This document shows, one piece after another, positions 18,268 through 29,254 of a stretch of DNA of 64,000 bases. The notes under the pieces were generated by a model. It saw nothing but the letters and a program-made list of their open reading frames with translations, made no database searches and was not told where the DNA came from. The stretch's first letter is position 1. Each line of letters starts with the position of its first letter. Made by a program: the position numbers and the translations under genes. Source of the stretch: Cryobacterium frigoriphilum (GTDB taxonomy: Bacteria; Actinomycetota; Actinomycetes; Actinomycetales; Microbacteriaceae); the NCBI RefSeq assembly GCF_004403305.1, contig NZ_SOHE01000041.1, forward strand, positions 1 to 64,000, given 5' to 3'.

Positions 18268-18273
18268 CACAAT
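18268..18273 (+). promoter_or_regulatory. -10 box of the DoxX gene (leaderless)
   Basis: CACAAT ends 6 nt before the ATG at 18280, with no Shine-Dalgarno. Confidence 0.4.
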
Positions 18274-18279
18274 AGACCC

Positions 18280-18681
18280 ATGAGCACTGAGTCGGCAGAA
18301 GGCATCCAACTGGTCTTGCGCGTCATCCTGGCGGGTGCGTTCATCTTTATGGGGGTCATGCACTTTCGGCCGGCGGCGCAGCGCACGATGGCCAAGATCA
18401 TCCCACCACGGTTGCGCTTCACGGGTCTCGCGAACCCCCGCAATCTGGTGATCTTCACCGGGGTGTGCGAGATCGCCGGCGGCATCGGACTGCTCGTGCC
18501 GGCCACGAGCGTCGCGGCCGCGATCGCCCTCGCGGTGTTTCTCGTGGCGGTGTTTCCCGCCAACGCCTATGCCGCGGCGCACCCCGAGCGATTCGGCCGT
18601 CTCGCCATACCGCTGCTGCCGCGGCTCGCGGCCCAGATCGTGATGATCGCCCTGCTGCTGCTGTCGGTCTGGAAGTGGTGA
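18280..18681 (+). CDS. DoxX-family membrane protein
   Basis: The protein has 133 residues and four hydrophobic helices, starting with VLRVILAGAFIFMGVMHF, then ARPRNLVIFTG-like and GGIGLLVPATSVAAAIALAVFL segments and a final IVMIALLLLSVW. Length and layout fit DoxX proteins, which are linked to redox or thiol stress membrane complexes in actinobacteria. No partner is adjacent. The -10 at 18268 suggests a leaderless transcript. Confidence 0.75.
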   Translation: MSTESAEGIQLVLRVILAGAFIFMGVMHFRPAAQRTMAKIIPPRLRFTGLANPRNLVIFTGVCEIAGGIGLLVPATSVAAAIALAVFLVAVFPANAYAAAHPERFGRLAIPLLPRLAAQIVMIALLLLSVWKW

Positions 18682-18685
18682 CAGG

Positions 18686-19048
18686 CTAGACGATCAGGTT
18701 GCCCAGGCTGAACATGACGTACATGTCGAGCGAGAGCACGGCGACCAGGCACAGTCCGGTGATGTACATGAGGGCCTGCACGCCCACGGCGCGGCGCCGG
18801 CCGAGCCAGAACACGACCCCGTACACCACGACGGGAATCAACACCCCGATGATCAGTACGGCCCAGCCCGAGCCGCCCAGGCTCGTGTCGAGGTCTCCGG
18901 CGGCGATGTTGAGGCCGACCAGATTGCCGACGGCCTCCCAGAGGTCGTAGGCGTAGAACAAGCCGAAGACGATAGCCACCGTGACGGTGAGCCAGAGCGG
19001 GGCCCGGCGCGGGGCATCCGTCTTGACGGTGGCGGCCGTGTCGCTCAT
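18686..19048 (-). CDS. Small membrane protein of unknown function
   Basis: The protein has 120 residues with a short charged N terminus, then three hydrophobic helices (APLWLTVTVAIVFGLFYAYD, WAVLIIGVLIPVVVYGVVFWL, QALMYITGLCLVAVLSLDMY). ATG at 19048 overlaps the stop of the upstream gene by 4 nt (ATGA), so the two are translationally coupled and probably act together. No known family was recognised. Confidence 0.7.
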   Translation of the reverse strand: MSDTAATVKTDAPRRAPLWLTVTVAIVFGLFYAYDLWEAVGNLVGLNIAAGDLDTSLGGSGWAVLIIGVLIPVVVYGVVFWLGRRRAVGVQALMYITGLCLVAVLSLDMYVMFSLGNLIV

Positions 19049-19536
19049 GCTGCTGCTCCGCTTCCGAAGATAAAGGGAATCGGAGCCAGCAGCACCACAC
19101 CGAGCACCAGCCAGGCCAGCCGGGTGCGCGGGCGGCTCGTGGTGAGCCAGTACGTCACGCCGAACCAGACCATGGGAGCGGCCACGGCGAGCCAAGCGCC
19201 GAGCGAGAACATGAACTCCGAGACAGGATCGTCGATCGGATTCGTGATGCGGTTCACGCCGATGAACCAGCCGATCGTGTAGAGCAGATAGACGCCGGCG
19301 AGGATTCCCATGATGACGAGCGTCGCGGATGCCCCGGCGCTGGCGACCTGCGCGGCCGCCGGCTCAGAGGTTTCGGCAGAATCATCGTGAAAGCCATCCG
19401 GAGTGGTGCCGGTACTCGTGCCGGGTGTGGACCAGCCGTCGGCCAGCTCGGGACGGGTGGAGGCATCCCCCGCCGCGAGGGTCGGGTCGTTCTCACCGGC
19501 CCAGCTCAGTGCATCGTCATCCGGTTTGGCATTCAT
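19045..19536 (-). CDS. Membrane protein with disordered N terminus, unknown function
   Basis: The protein has 163 residues. About 65 polar, acidic and threonine-rich residues precede three hydrophobic segments (ATLVIMGILAGVYLLYTIGWF, LGAWLAVAAPMVWFGVTYWL, LAWLVLGVVLLAPIPFIFG). It is the first gene of a two-gene operon with the next membrane protein. A TAATCT box 6 nt upstream of the ATG indicates a leaderless message. Function unknown. Confidence 0.7.
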   Translation of the reverse strand: MNAKPDDDALSWAGENDPTLAAGDASTRPELADGWSTPGTSTGTTPDGFHDDSAETSEPAAAQVASAGASATLVIMGILAGVYLLYTIGWFIGVNRITNPIDDPVSEFMFSLGAWLAVAAPMVWFGVTYWLTTSRPRTRLAWLVLGVVLLAPIPFIFGSGAAA

Positions 19537-19542
19537 GACCCC

Positions 19543-19548
19543 AGATTA
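19543..19548 (-). promoter_or_regulatory. -10 box of the two-gene membrane operon (leaderless)
   Basis: TAATCT on the minus strand ends 6 nt before the ATG at 19536. Confidence 0.55.
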
Positions 19549-19704
19549 TCCCGGATTGTCGAGGATCCCGGCAGTGACGGCCCCTGGCTTGAGCGTGAGC
19601 GCGCCCGGTCTCGGTACACGCTACGGTAACGGGTGTAGCGCACACCCGTTTCGGGCGCGGTAATGGCTGAGGGCGCGAACGCGCACCTCAGATCGGGGGA
19701 ACCA

Positions 19705-20172
19705 GTGAAGAAGAGCTACAAGGTGGCCGCCATCCTGCTGATCGTGCAGGGGGGTGTGATGGAATTTGCCGTCTTCGTCGGCGTCATCCCTCTGCTGGCT
19801 CTCGGCGTGCAGCAGGACCAGATTTCAGAGCATTTCTCGTTCATCGTTCCGTACCTGCAGGACAACCTCTATCTGATGATGGTGATGAGCGGCGTGTTCG
19901 GCGCCGTTCGGCTGTTCGGCGCCATCGGCGTGCTGCGCAACCGGATGTGGGGACTTGCCCTCTCGATCATCAATTGCGTCGTCACCATGGCATTGATGAT
20001 CTTTCTGCTTCCCGCCGGAATCCTTGATGGAATCTTCTCCTGCACCGCTCTGATCCTGCTGCTCACCGGCTTCTTCGGTGCCCAGACGATCGTCTCTGAC
20101 CCCGAAACGGATGCCGCGGCGCACGCGCCTGCGACCCTGGCTACCCACGGCTCCCCCGGCGAGAATCAGTAG
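19705..20172 (+). CDS. Membrane protein of unknown function
   Basis: The protein has 155 residues and four hydrophobic segments: VAAILLIVQGGVMEFAVFVG, DNLYLMMVMSGVFGAVRLF, LALSIINCVVTMALMIFL and FSCTALILLLTGFFG. It ends in a polar tail. GTG at 19705 is chosen because GGGGGA lies 4 nt upstream; an in-frame ATG at 19663 has no site. No family was recognised. It is convergent with the Nramp-like gene. Confidence 0.65.
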   Translation: MKKSYKVAAILLIVQGGVMEFAVFVGVIPLLALGVQQDQISEHFSFIVPYLQDNLYLMMVMSGVFGAVRLFGAIGVLRNRMWGLALSIINCVVTMALMIFLLPAGILDGIFSCTALILLLTGFFGAQTIVSDPETDAAAHAPATLATHGSPGENQ

Positions 20173-20193
20173 CGAACGCGGCAGAAAACACCC

Positions 20194-21498
20194 CTACTGA
20201 AAGAGCGGGGCCACCACCGTCACGAGCTGCTGCACGCCGAGCACGATGAACAGCAGCGCGCAGATGCCCAGGGCCGTGTTGGTCCACCAGCGGTTGCGCC
20301 ACTCGCGCGGAATGTGGGACCGGTTCAGCAGCCCCAGCAGGGTGATCGCCAGAAACGGCATGAACAGCGATCCGAGGATGCCGTAGGCCAGGATCAGGCC
20401 GATCGGCTGCCCGAGCAGCAGCAGAATCATGGGCGGAAAAGTCAGCCACAGCAGGTAGAACTTGAAGTACTTGCCGCCGACGCGGGTGTCGGGGTGGCCG
20501 GAGTGCTTGCCGCGCATATTGCCCCAGAAGTCGGCGAACATGAGGCTCACGCCGTTCCAGACGCCGATGATCGACGAGAAGGATGCCGCCCAGAAGCCCA
20601 CCAGAAATCCGGTTCCCACGACCACGCCGTACTTCTCGTTGAGCACCGTGGAGAGGTCGACGAGACCCTTGTCGCCGGCCGCCAGCGTGACTCCGGCGGC
20701 ACTGACGACCTCCGCGCCCACGATGAGCATGGCGATCACGAAGATGCCGGTCATCACGTAGGCCATGCGGTTGTCGATGCGCATCACCCGCATCCAGCGC
20801 GGTGTCGACCAGCCCTTCTCCCGCAGCCAATAGCCGTAGGCCGCGAGGGTGATGGTGCCGCCGACACCGCCGGCCAGGGCGAGGGTGTAGAGCACGCCAC
20901 CCTCCGGAATGAGCGGCACGAGGCCGGCAGCCATCGCCCCGAAGTCCGGCCGGGCGATGACGGCAAGGCCCACGACGGTCACGAACATGAGCGCGACGAG
21001 CCCCGCGGTGATCTTCTCGAACACGTCGTAGCGGCCAAACCACACCATGACCAGTCCGGCGAGGCCCATCAGCACTGCCCAGACCGGCAGCGGCAGCGCC
21101 GGGAACAGCGCGGCCAGGGGCAGCGCGGCCGACGACATAGCGGTTGCGCCATAGACGAAGCCCCACAGCATGATGTATGGGCCGAAGTACCAGGTGGTCC
21201 ATTTGCCGAGCGAGCGCCAGCCCTCGAAGATGGTCTTGCCGGTCGCGAGCGTGTAGCGGCCGGCGCCCTCGACGAGCACAATCTTCAGAATCACCCCGAG
21301 AATCACGGCCCAGAGCAGGGCGTAACCATACCGGGAACCGGCGACCAGGGTCGCGACCATGTCGGCCGCACCCACGCCGGTCGCCGCGACCACCAGGCCG
21401 GGCCCGATGATCTTGTACTTGGGGGCTGGTCCCTCGTCGGCCACGGCTCCCGATCCGACCGTGGGCGGAATGAGACCGTCAGAGAGGTCTTTCGTCAT
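20194..21498 (-). CDS. Nramp-family transporter, divergent metal-site type
   Basis: The protein has 434 residues with 11 predicted helices in the LeuT-like Nramp layout (IGPGLVVAATGVGAADMVATL in helix 1, VGGTITLAAYGYWLREKGW in helix 6). Canonical Mn/Fe transporters have DPGN in helix 1 and MPH in helix 6 as metal ligands. Here those positions read ATGVGAAD and AAYGYW, so the classical site is absent. Relatives with altered sites transport Mg2+ or Al3+ or are uncharacterised; the substrate is open. AGGTGAC precedes the ATG. Confidence 0.8.
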   Translation of the reverse strand: MTKDLSDGLIPPTVGSGAVADEGPAPKYKIIGPGLVVAATGVGAADMVATLVAGSRYGYALLWAVILGVILKIVLVEGAGRYTLATGKTIFEGWRSLGKWTTWYFGPYIMLWGFVYGATAMSSAALPLAALFPALPLPVWAVLMGLAGLVMVWFGRYDVFEKITAGLVALMFVTVVGLAVIARPDFGAMAAGLVPLIPEGGVLYTLALAGGVGGTITLAAYGYWLREKGWSTPRWMRVMRIDNRMAYVMTGIFVIAMLIVGAEVVSAAGVTLAAGDKGLVDLSTVLNEKYGVVVGTGFLVGFWAASFSSIIGVWNGVSLMFADFWGNMRGKHSGHPDTRVGGKYFKFYLLWLTFPPMILLLLGQPIGLILAYGILGSLFMPFLAITLLGLLNRSHIPREWRNRWWTNTALGICALLFIVLGVQQLVTVVAPLFQ

Positions 21499-21620
21499 GT
21501 GTCACCTGCTGCACCATTGCGAGCGAATGGCCCCCCAGCGTGCGGCAGGGCGTCTATAACCCTCGCTGCAGTGTGGCAAAGCTGTGCATCCGGGCACAGG
21601 ACCGATAGAGAGAGGCGTTC

Positions 21621-21638
21621 TAGCCCCAACAGGGGCTA
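21621..21638 (-). terminator. Hairpin downstream of the flavin oxidoreductase gene
   Basis: TAGCCCC-AACA-GGGGCTA is a perfect 7-bp stem-loop about 24 nt after the stop of the minus-strand gene at 21662. There is no strong T-run. Confidence 0.45.
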
Positions 21639-21661
21639 ATCCTACGCGATGGGGTACTCGC

Positions 21662-23104
21662 TCACGTCGTGACGGTCGAGGCCGGCGGAATGTTGTGGTT
21701 GCGCCGCAGCAGATTCTCGGGGTCGTACTGTCGTTTCAGCGCGCTCAAGCGCTCAAACTTTCGCTGACCGTAGACGGCAATCGCCTGGTCGCGAGCGTCC
21801 TGACCGTTCTCATCTCCGTTCTCCACCCCGCGCTCATCACCCATGAAATTCACGTATGTGCCGCCCGAGGAGTGCGGCGCCATGTCCGCCGCGAAGTCTC
21901 GCACGAAGCGGATGCGCGCCGCGTCGTCGTGCGCATCGTTCCAGAAACCGTAGATGTTGAGCCAGAACTGCGCGGCACGGCTCGGAAACGCCGTGGCCGA
22001 CTCGGCAACCCGACCGAAGGCCCCTCCGAGGTGGTGCACGTCAAAGCCGGTACCTCGCCAGGTCTGTTCGGTGCCGCGCCGCACGAGCAGATCGATCACG
22101 GCGTCGTCGAGGTGGTCGAAGGAGGTGTTCTTCCAGTATGCGCGCGCCCCCTTCGGGAAGGCATCGTCAACCGCCGACTGCCAGGTGGTCCACTTCACCG
22201 GTTCGACGATCTCCTCATCGGGGGGCGCCGCCCTGCGCAGTTCGTCGAGGGCATGGGCGCCCTCCTGCAGATACTTCGTCGCCCAGGCGAAACCAACGAA
22301 CATCCGCGGTTCGTCACCGAGTTCCCAGTCGGGCGGCGGCACCAGAAACGAGATGATCGACGTCAACGCATCGGGAAGCCCTCGCGTCCAGTCGGCGTAG
22401 GCCCGCAGGGCCTCGACCCAGTGCGGCTGGTCGTAGACGAAATTGCCCGAAAACACCTCCGGCGGTAGCGGATGCGCCCGGAAAGTGAACGACGTGACCA
22501 CACCGAAGTTGCCGCCGCCACCGCGCAGTCCCCAGAACAGTTCGGGGTTCTCGGTCGCACTGGCCCGAACGGTCTGCCCTGCCACGGTGATCACTTCGGC
22601 CTCGAGCAGGCTGTCGACGGTGAGCCCGTGAGCCCGGGTCAACCAGCCCACGCCGCCGCCCAGTGTCAGGCCGGCGATACCGGTGCCACTGACCACGCCG
22701 CTCGGCACACACAGGCCGAACGGTTCGGTGGCCGCGTCGATGTTGCCAAGGGTGGCTCCGGCCTGCACCCGAACCGTTTGGTCGCCCGGCAGCACCTGCA
22801 CCCGGTTCAGGGCGGCGAGGTCGAGCACGAGTCCATCGTCGACGGTGCCGTTGCCGGCCACATTATGCCCGCCGCCGCGAATCGCCAGCGGCAGGTGTCG
22901 GTCGCGGGCGAAGCGCAGGGCCGCGGGGATGTCGTCGACATGGACGGCCCTCACGATCAGTGCCGGGCGGCGGTCTATCATGCCGTTCCAGACCCGTCTC
23001 GCCTGCTCGTAGCCCGGGTCGCCCGGAAGGATCACCCGGCCGGCGACTGCCCTCCGCAGCTCTGCGACGGCTTCGGTATACCCGTCTGCTGCCCAATCGT
23101 GCAT
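21662..23104 (-). CDS. FAD-linked oxidoreductase (berberine-bridge-like, covalent flavin)
   Basis: The protein has 480 residues. A PCMH-type FAD domain contains LAIRGGGHNVAGN, whose His is the usual covalent flavin attachment, and GTGIAGLTLGGGVGWLTR. The C-terminal BBE motif YDPENLLRRNHNI is present. Family members oxidise alcohols, sugars or aromatic substrates with O2. The exact substrate cannot be inferred. GGAGG at 23116-23120 is 11 nt from the chosen ATG (23104); an alternative ATG three codons upstream is too close. No signal peptide is seen. Confidence 0.85.
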   Translation of the reverse strand: MHDWAADGYTEAVAELRRAVAGRVILPGDPGYEQARRVWNGMIDRRPALIVRAVHVDDIPAALRFARDRHLPLAIRGGGHNVAGNGTVDDGLVLDLAALNRVQVLPGDQTVRVQAGATLGNIDAATEPFGLCVPSGVVSGTGIAGLTLGGGVGWLTRAHGLTVDSLLEAEVITVAGQTVRASATENPELFWGLRGGGGNFGVVTSFTFRAHPLPPEVFSGNFVYDQPHWVEALRAYADWTRGLPDALTSIISFLVPPPDWELGDEPRMFVGFAWATKYLQEGAHALDELRRAAPPDEEIVEPVKWTTWQSAVDDAFPKGARAYWKNTSFDHLDDAVIDLLVRRGTEQTWRGTGFDVHHLGGAFGRVAESATAFPSRAAQFWLNIYGFWNDAHDDAARIRFVRDFAADMAPHSSGGTYVNFMGDERGVENGDENGQDARDQAIAVYGQRKFERLSALKRQYDPENLLRRNHNIPPASTVTT

Positions 23105-23281
23105 GACATACACCTCCGCGCTGTTTATCCGTGGTGTTTCTTATCCGTCGTGTTTCGCTCGTCGCTCATCACCGCGAGCTTCTCGCCGACCACGGTACGA
23201 CCGTCTGCGCGCGACGGATACGGGCACGACGAAATATTCGGCGAATTGACCGATGCGTGCCGCGGCCGGCGATTGACGTGA

Positions 23282-23983
23282 CTACGACAGGCGACGGATG
23301 CCGCGGGCCACCACATAGGTCCAGCCGAGAATTCCGAGCAGGCAGAGGCGCTCCGCGAGGCCGAGCACTGACGGCACGGTAGTCACGGTGAGGGCGAGAA
23401 ACGCGACGCCGACGACGGCGAGCACGGTGAAAACGAGGGCCGAGCGCCGGGCCGTGGCAAGACATCCGCTGAGTGAGACCCAGAGCGTGAGCAGCACGAT
23501 CGCGGCGAGGACCGCCGCGAAGCCGAGCGTCGCGACGACCAGGTGCACGGTGCCGGCGACGGATGCCGCGACCACGCTCTGCCCCGCTGCCGCCACGTCG
23601 GTCGGAAAGAATGCGAGAACCGCCGAGCAGATGCCGCCGACGGTGAGCAACGCGAGGCCCGGAACCAGCAGTCCGGGCACCCGGAGGCGGTTCTCGACGC
23701 GGCCCGCCCACGCCACGGCCATCAGCGCGCCGACAAGAGCAAACGAGGTGAGGGCGCGGCCGAGAAAATTGAGGTTCATGATCCAGCCGAACGGGCCGAC
23801 CGCGAGATTACTCTCGGCCTCGCTGATCGGGCTGTAGTACGGCGGCAGAAACTGCAGCACGACGTCCACGGCCACATAGACGACCACGCCGATCATGGCG
23901 ATTAACGCGCACACCCGCCCGCTGTCGGCCGGGAGACCACGGTGAGGTGGGCTCCCGGCGGGTTGCGGGCGGGATTGCGTCAA
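23282..23983 (-). CDS. DUF998 membrane protein
   Basis: The protein has 233 residues and six hydrophobic helices. The segment LPPYYSPISEAESNLAVGPFGWIMNLNF is shortened here as SPISEAESNLAVGPFGW, which is diagnostic for DUF998 integral membrane proteins. Function unknown. It lies upstream of the flavin oxidoreductase on the same strand after a 177-bp gap, and just downstream of ilvC. Confidence 0.75.
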   Translation of the reverse strand: MTQSRPQPAGSPPHRGLPADSGRVCALIAMIGVVVYVAVDVVLQFLPPYYSPISEAESNLAVGPFGWIMNLNFLGRALTSFALVGALMAVAWAGRVENRLRVPGLLVPGLALLTVGGICSAVLAFFPTDVAAAGQSVVAASVAGTVHLVVATLGFAAVLAAIVLLTLWVSLSGCLATARRSALVFTVLAVVGVAFLALTVTTVPSVLGLAERLCLLGILGWTYVVARGIRRLS

Positions 23984-24010
23984 GCTGGCCTGACTAACGG
24001 CAAGCCGAGG

Positions 24011-25051
<1,041 letters not shown>

Positions 25052-25080
25052 TTATTTGTTGAAAGTCAGTGTGTTGGAAG

Positions 25081-25590
25081 TCAGTTCTTAAAAACGCGTT
25101 CGGTGATCGATTTCGAACCGCGGCCGATCGCGAGCAGGCCCGACTGCGCCAGCTCCTTGATGCCGTACGGTTCGAGCACCCGCAGCAGGGCCTGGGTCTT
25201 GCCGCTGTCGCCGGTGACCTCGATGACCACGGCATCCGTCGCCACGTCGACAACGCGTGCGCGAAACAGGGTGACGGCTTCGAGAACCTGTGAGCGGGTC
25301 GCGTTGTCGGTGCGCACCTTCACGAGCAGGTGTTCGCGCTGCACCGACTGCGAGAAGTCGAGCTCGACGACCTTGATGACGTTGATCAGCTTGTTGAGCT
25401 GCTTCGTCACCTGCTCGAGGGGCACGTCTTCGACGTCGACCTGAATCGTGATGCGCGACAGGCCGGGAATTTCGCTGTGGCCCACGGCGAGGCTCTCGAT
25501 GTTGAAACCCCGGCGGGCGAAGAGCCCGGCGACACGGGTCAAGAGGCCCGGCTTGTCTTCGACAAGCAGGCTCAGTACGTGCGTCGTCAC
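25081..25590 (-). CDS. ilvN: Acetolactate synthase small (regulatory) subunit
   Basis: The 169-residue protein has an N-terminal ACT domain (HVLSLLVEDKPGLLTRVAGL, RRGFNIESLAVGHSE) that binds valine for feedback inhibition, and a second ACT-like half. The GTG at 25590 begins the family sequence VTTHVLSLL and lies 2 nt after the ilvB stop, so translation is coupled. The open frame continues upstream antisense-free into ilvB in another frame, which is not coding. Confidence 0.95.
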   Translation of the reverse strand: MTTHVLSLLVEDKPGLLTRVAGLFARRGFNIESLAVGHSEIPGLSRITIQVDVEDVPLEQVTKQLNKLINVIKVVELDFSQSVQREHLLVKVRTDNATRSQVLEAVTLFRARVVDVATDAVVIEVTGDSGKTQALLRVLEPYGIKELAQSGLLAIGRGSKSITERVFKN

Positions 25591-25592
25591 GG

Positions 25593-27425
25593 TTATTCTT
25601 CTCCCCAGGTCGGTGCGTGGTCTTTCGCGTACTGCACATAGCTGTTGCTGACGCCCTGCGGCACCATCGGCCAGACCATCGCGTCGCGGCTCACGATGAA
25701 GTCGATCACCACGGGGCGATCGTTCGTCGCGAGGGCGAGCTTGATGGCATCGTCGACCTGATCCGCACTCGTCACGCGGATACCCAGCGCGCCATACGCG
25801 TCGGCGAGCTTCACGAAGTCGGGCACCATCGCGGTGCCGTGACCGGTCTCCAGGTCGGTGAAGGAGTGGCGTCCGTCGTAGAACAGGGACTGCCACTGGC
25901 GCACCATGCCGAGCGAGGAGTTGTTGATGATCGCGACCTTGATCGGGATCTTGTTGATCGTGCAGGTGGCCAGTTCCTGGTTGGTCATCTGGAAGCATCC
26001 GTCGCCGTCGATCGCCCAGACGACGCGGTCGGGCTGCGCGACCTTGGCACCCATGGCCGCGGGAACCGCGTAGCCCATGGTGCCGGCGCCGCCGGAGTTC
26101 AGCCAGGCGTTCGGGCGTTCGTACTTGATGTACTGAGCGGCCCACATCTGGTGTTGCCCGACCCCGGCCGCGTACACGGCCTCGGGACCGGTGAGTTCGC
26201 CGATGCGCTGGATCACGTACTGCGGAGCGAGCAGGCCGTCGGCCGGTTCGCTGAAGCCAAGCGGAAACTCCTCCTGCAGGCCGTTCAGGTAGGTCCACCA
26301 GTCGTCCGTGTCGACCGAGTCGGTGCCGAGAGCATCGGCGAAGGCGATCGTGAGGTCGGCGATGACCTCCTTGGCGTCACCCACGATCGGCACGTCGGCG
26401 TTGCGGATCTTGGAGATCTCGGCGGGGTCGACGTCGACGTGCACAACGGCCGCGTGCGGGGCGAACTGACTGATCTTGCCCGTCACCCGGTCGTCGAAGC
26501 GGGCGCCGAGCGACACGATCAGGTCGCTCTCCTGCAGCGCGAGCACCGCCGGAACGGTGCCGTGCATGCCGGGCATGCCGAGGTGCTGCTTGTGCGAGTC
26601 GGGGAACGCGCCGCGAGCCATGAGCGTCGTCACGACGGGTGCTCCGGTTGCTTCGGCCAGCGCGAGCAGCTCGGCCGAGGCCTGGGCACGAATGACGCCG
26701 CCACCGACATAGAGCACGGGCTTCTTCGCGGTCGCCAGCAGCTGAGCGGCGGCCTGCACCTGCTTGCCGTGGGCCTTGGTGACCGGCCGGTAACCGGGCA
26801 GGTCGAGCTTGGGCGGCCAGATGAAGGGCGCGAGCGCCTGCTGGGCATCCTTGGTGATGTCCACGAGCACCGGTCCGGGGCGGCCGGTGGATGCGATGTG
26901 GTGCGCGGCCGCGATGGCCGCCGGAATGTCTTCGGCACGCTTGCACAGGAAGGAGTGCTTGGTGATCGGCATCGTGATGCCGATGATGTCGGCCTCCTGA
27001 AAGGCATCCGTTCCCATCAGGGTGGAGAAGACCTGGCCGGTGATGCAGAGCAGCGGAACCGAGTCCATGTAGGCATCCGCGATCGCCGTGACCAGGTTCG
27101 TCGCGCCGGGGCCCGACGTTGCGATGGCGACGCCGACCCGATTGCTCGATGAGGCGTAACCCTGGGCGGCGTGGCCGGCGCCCTGCTCGTGGCGCACGAG
27201 GATGTGGCGAATCTTGTCCTGCGTCATGAGCTCGTCATACAGCGGAATGACAGCGCCGCCTGGAATGCCGAAGACGTCGGTGACGCCGAGCAGTTCGAGC
27301 GTGCGAATGATCGCGCCCGAGCCCGAGAGCACCTCGGGCTCGGTGGAGACGGGGGCCGTCGGCACGGCGCCGGGCGCCCCTGGGGTGGCGGTGGGCAATG
27401 GCACGGTTGAAGATTCCGCGTTCAT
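25593..27425 (-). CDS. ilvB: Acetolactate synthase large (catalytic) subunit
   Basis: The 610-residue ThDP enzyme condenses two pyruvates (or pyruvate and 2-ketobutyrate). Visible motifs are [14 protein letters not shown] with the catalytic Glu in [13 protein letters not shown], the central FAD-binding region, and the ThDP-binding [15 protein letters not shown] followed by NNSSLGMV. The N terminus has a 35-residue Pro/Ala/Thr-rich extension. It begins the ilvBNC operon. The strong purine-rich tract next to the ATG lies on the opposite strand, so the translation signal is only GGGA. Confidence 0.95.
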   Translation of the reverse strand: MNAESSTVPLPTATPGAPGAVPTAPVSTEPEVLSGSGAIIRTLELLGVTDVFGIPGGAVIPLYDELMTQDKIRHILVRHEQGAGHAAQGYASSSNRVGVAIATSGPGATNLVTAIADAYMDSVPLLCITGQVFSTLMGTDAFQEADIIGITMPITKHSFLCKRAEDIPAAIAAAHHIASTGRPGPVLVDITKDAQQALAPFIWPPKLDLPGYRPVTKAHGKQVQAAAQLLATAKKPVLYVGGGVIRAQASAELLALAEATGAPVVTTLMARGAFPDSHKQHLGMPGMHGTVPAVLALQESDLIVSLGARFDDRVTGKISQFAPHAAVVHVDVDPAEISKIRNADVPIVGDAKEVIADLTIAFADALGTDSVDTDDWWTYLNGLQEEFPLGFSEPADGLLAPQYVIQRIGELTGPEAVYAAGVGQHQMWAAQYIKYERPNAWLNSGGAGTMGYAVPAAMGAKVAQPDRVVWAIDGDGCFQMTNQELATCTINKIPIKVAIINNSSLGMVRQWQSLFYDGRHSFTDLETGHGTAMVPDFVKLADAYGALGIRVTSADQVDDAIKLALATNDRPVVIDFIVSRDAMVWPMVPQGVSNSYVQYAKDHAPTWGEE

Positions 27426-27490
27426 GAAAGGAGGATCCCTACGTCGGTGTTGTCGATGGGAGGTATCGAGAGGAGAAGTTACTCAAGCAG

Positions 27491-29185
27491 TTAGCCCGTG
27501 ATTGCGCCTTCGGCGGCAGAGTGCACGAGCTTGGCGTACTTGGCGAGAACGCCGCGGGTGTAGCGCGGCGCAAGCGGGGCCCAGCCGGTGCGGCGGGCGG
27601 CGAGCTCATCGGGGGCGACCAGTAGGTCGAGCGAGCGAGCTGCGATATCGACCCGTATCAGATCACCATCGCGCACGAAGGCGATGGGACCTGCGTCCAC
27701 CGCTTCGGGTGCTATGTGGCCGATACACAGTCCGGTTGTGCCGCCTGAGAATCGTCCGTCCGTTAACAGTAGTACATCCTTACCGAGCCCTGCGCCCTTG
27801 ATGGCGGCGGTGATCGACAGCATCTCGCGCATGCCGGGCCCGCCCTTCGGGCCCTCGTAGCGGATGATCACGACGTCGCCGGCCTTGATCTCACCCTCGG
27901 TCAGGGCGTCCATGGCGGCGCGTTCGCGTTCGAACACGCGTGCCGGTCCTTCGAAGACGGATGCGTCGAATCCGGCGGTCTTCACGACAGCGCCCTCGGG
28001 GGCGAAGCTGCCCTTGAGAATGGTGATGCCGCCGCTCTTGTGGATCGGGTTGTCGAGGGTGCGCAGCACCTCGCCGTCGAGCGCGGGCGGGTCGATCTCG
28101 GCGAGGTTCTCGGCAACGGTCTTGCCCGTCACGGTCAGGGCGTCGCCGTGAATGAGGCCGGCCTCGAGCAGTGCGCGCATGACGGCGGGCACGCCACCCT
28201 GACGGTCGACGTCGTTCATGACGTATTTGCCGAAGGGCTTGAGGTCGCCGATGTGCGGAACCTTGTCGCCGATGCGGTTGAAGTCGTCGAGGCTCAGCTC
28301 GACCTCGGCCTCGCGGGCGATCGCGAGCAGGTGCAGCACGACGTTGGTCGAGCCGCCGAACGCCATCGCCACGGCGATCGCGTTCTCGAAGGCCTTGCGG
28401 GTGAGAATGTCGCGCGCGGTGATACCGAGGCGCAGCATGTTGACGACGGCCTCGCCAGAGCGGTGCGCGAAGTAGTCACGGCGGCGGTCGGCGGATGCCG
28501 GGCTCGCCGAGCCGGGCAGGCTCATGCCGAGGGCTTCCGCGACGCTGGCCATGGTGTTGGCGGTGTACATGCCGCCGCAGGCGCCCTCGCCCGGGGCGAA
28601 AGCGCATTCGATGCGCTTGGCATCCGCTTCGCTCATGCGGCCGGCCTTCACGGCGCCGACAGCCTCGAAGGAGTCGATGATGGTGATGTCTTTTTCGGTG
28701 CCGTCGCTGAGTTTGACCCAGCCCGGCGCGATCGATCCGGCGTAGAGAAAGACGCTCGCAAGGTCGAGACGCGCGGCGGCCATGAGCATACCCGGCAGGG
28801 ACTTGTCGCAGCCAGCCAGCAGCACGCTGCCATCGAGGCGTTCGGCCTGCATGACGACCTCGACGGAGTCGGCGATGACCTCACGGGAGACGAGGGAGAA
28901 GTGCATGCCCTCGTGGCCCATCGAGATTCCGTCGGAGACGGAGATGGTGCCGAACTGCAGCGGGTAGCCGCCGCCGGAGTGCACACCCTCCTTCGCCGCC
29001 TGCGCGAGGCGGTCGAGGGAGAGGTTGCACGGCGTGATCTCGTTCCACGAGCTCGCAATACCGATCTGGGGCTTGTCCCAGTCGGCGTCGCCCATTCCGA
29101 CGGCGCGGAGCATCCCTCGAGAAGTCGTGGCTTCAATGCCATCGGTGACGTCCCGGCTGCGTGGTTTCAGATCGATCTCAGACAT
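27491..29185 (-). CDS. ilvD: Dihydroxy-acid dehydratase
   Basis: The 564-residue iron-sulfur enzyme dehydrates dihydroxyisovalerate and its homologue, the third common step of Val/Ile synthesis. Cluster cysteines are visible in [15 protein letters not shown] and [14 protein letters not shown], and the C-terminal motif [22 protein letters not shown] is present in part as [19 protein letters not shown]. It lies 65 nt upstream of ilvB on the same strand. TAGACT (29192-29197) six nt before the ATG indicates a leaderless message. Confidence 0.95.
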   Translation of the reverse strand: MSEIDLKPRSRDVTDGIEATTSRGMLRAVGMGDADWDKPQIGIASSWNEITPCNLSLDRLAQAAKEGVHSGGGYPLQFGTISVSDGISMGHEGMHFSLVSREVIADSVEVVMQAERLDGSVLLAGCDKSLPGMLMAAARLDLASVFLYAGSIAPGWVKLSDGTEKDITIIDSFEAVGAVKAGRMSEADAKRIECAFAPGEGACGGMYTANTMASVAEALGMSLPGSASPASADRRRDYFAHRSGEAVVNMLRLGITARDILTRKAFENAIAVAMAFGGSTNVVLHLLAIAREAEVELSLDDFNRIGDKVPHIGDLKPFGKYVMNDVDRQGGVPAVMRALLEAGLIHGDALTVTGKTVAENLAEIDPPALDGEVLRTLDNPIHKSGGITILKGSFAPEGAVVKTAGFDASVFEGPARVFERERAAMDALTEGEIKAGDVVIIRYEGPKGGPGMREMLSITAAIKGAGLGKDVLLLTDGRFSGGTTGLCIGHIAPEAVDAGPIAFVRDGDLIRVDIAARSLDLLVAPDELAARRTGWAPLAPRYTRGVLAKYAKLVHSAAEGAITG

Positions 29186-29191
29186 GCCCCG

Positions 29192-29197
29192 AGTCTA
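29192..29197 (-). promoter_or_regulatory. -10 box of ilvD (leaderless)
   Basis: TAGACT on the minus strand ends 6 nt before the ilvD ATG. No Shine-Dalgarno is present. Confidence 0.6.
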
Positions 29198-29254
29198 GAA
29201 CGCCTGACCCAGCGTCTTGTTCACCAGCGACGTTCGGCGACATCCGTAGCGCGC

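Noticed and set aside
20314-21639. 441-codon plus-strand frame opposite the Nramp gene
   Set aside because: It reads as His/Gln/Arg/Glu-rich antisense sequence with no motif, while the minus strand encodes a clear membrane protein.
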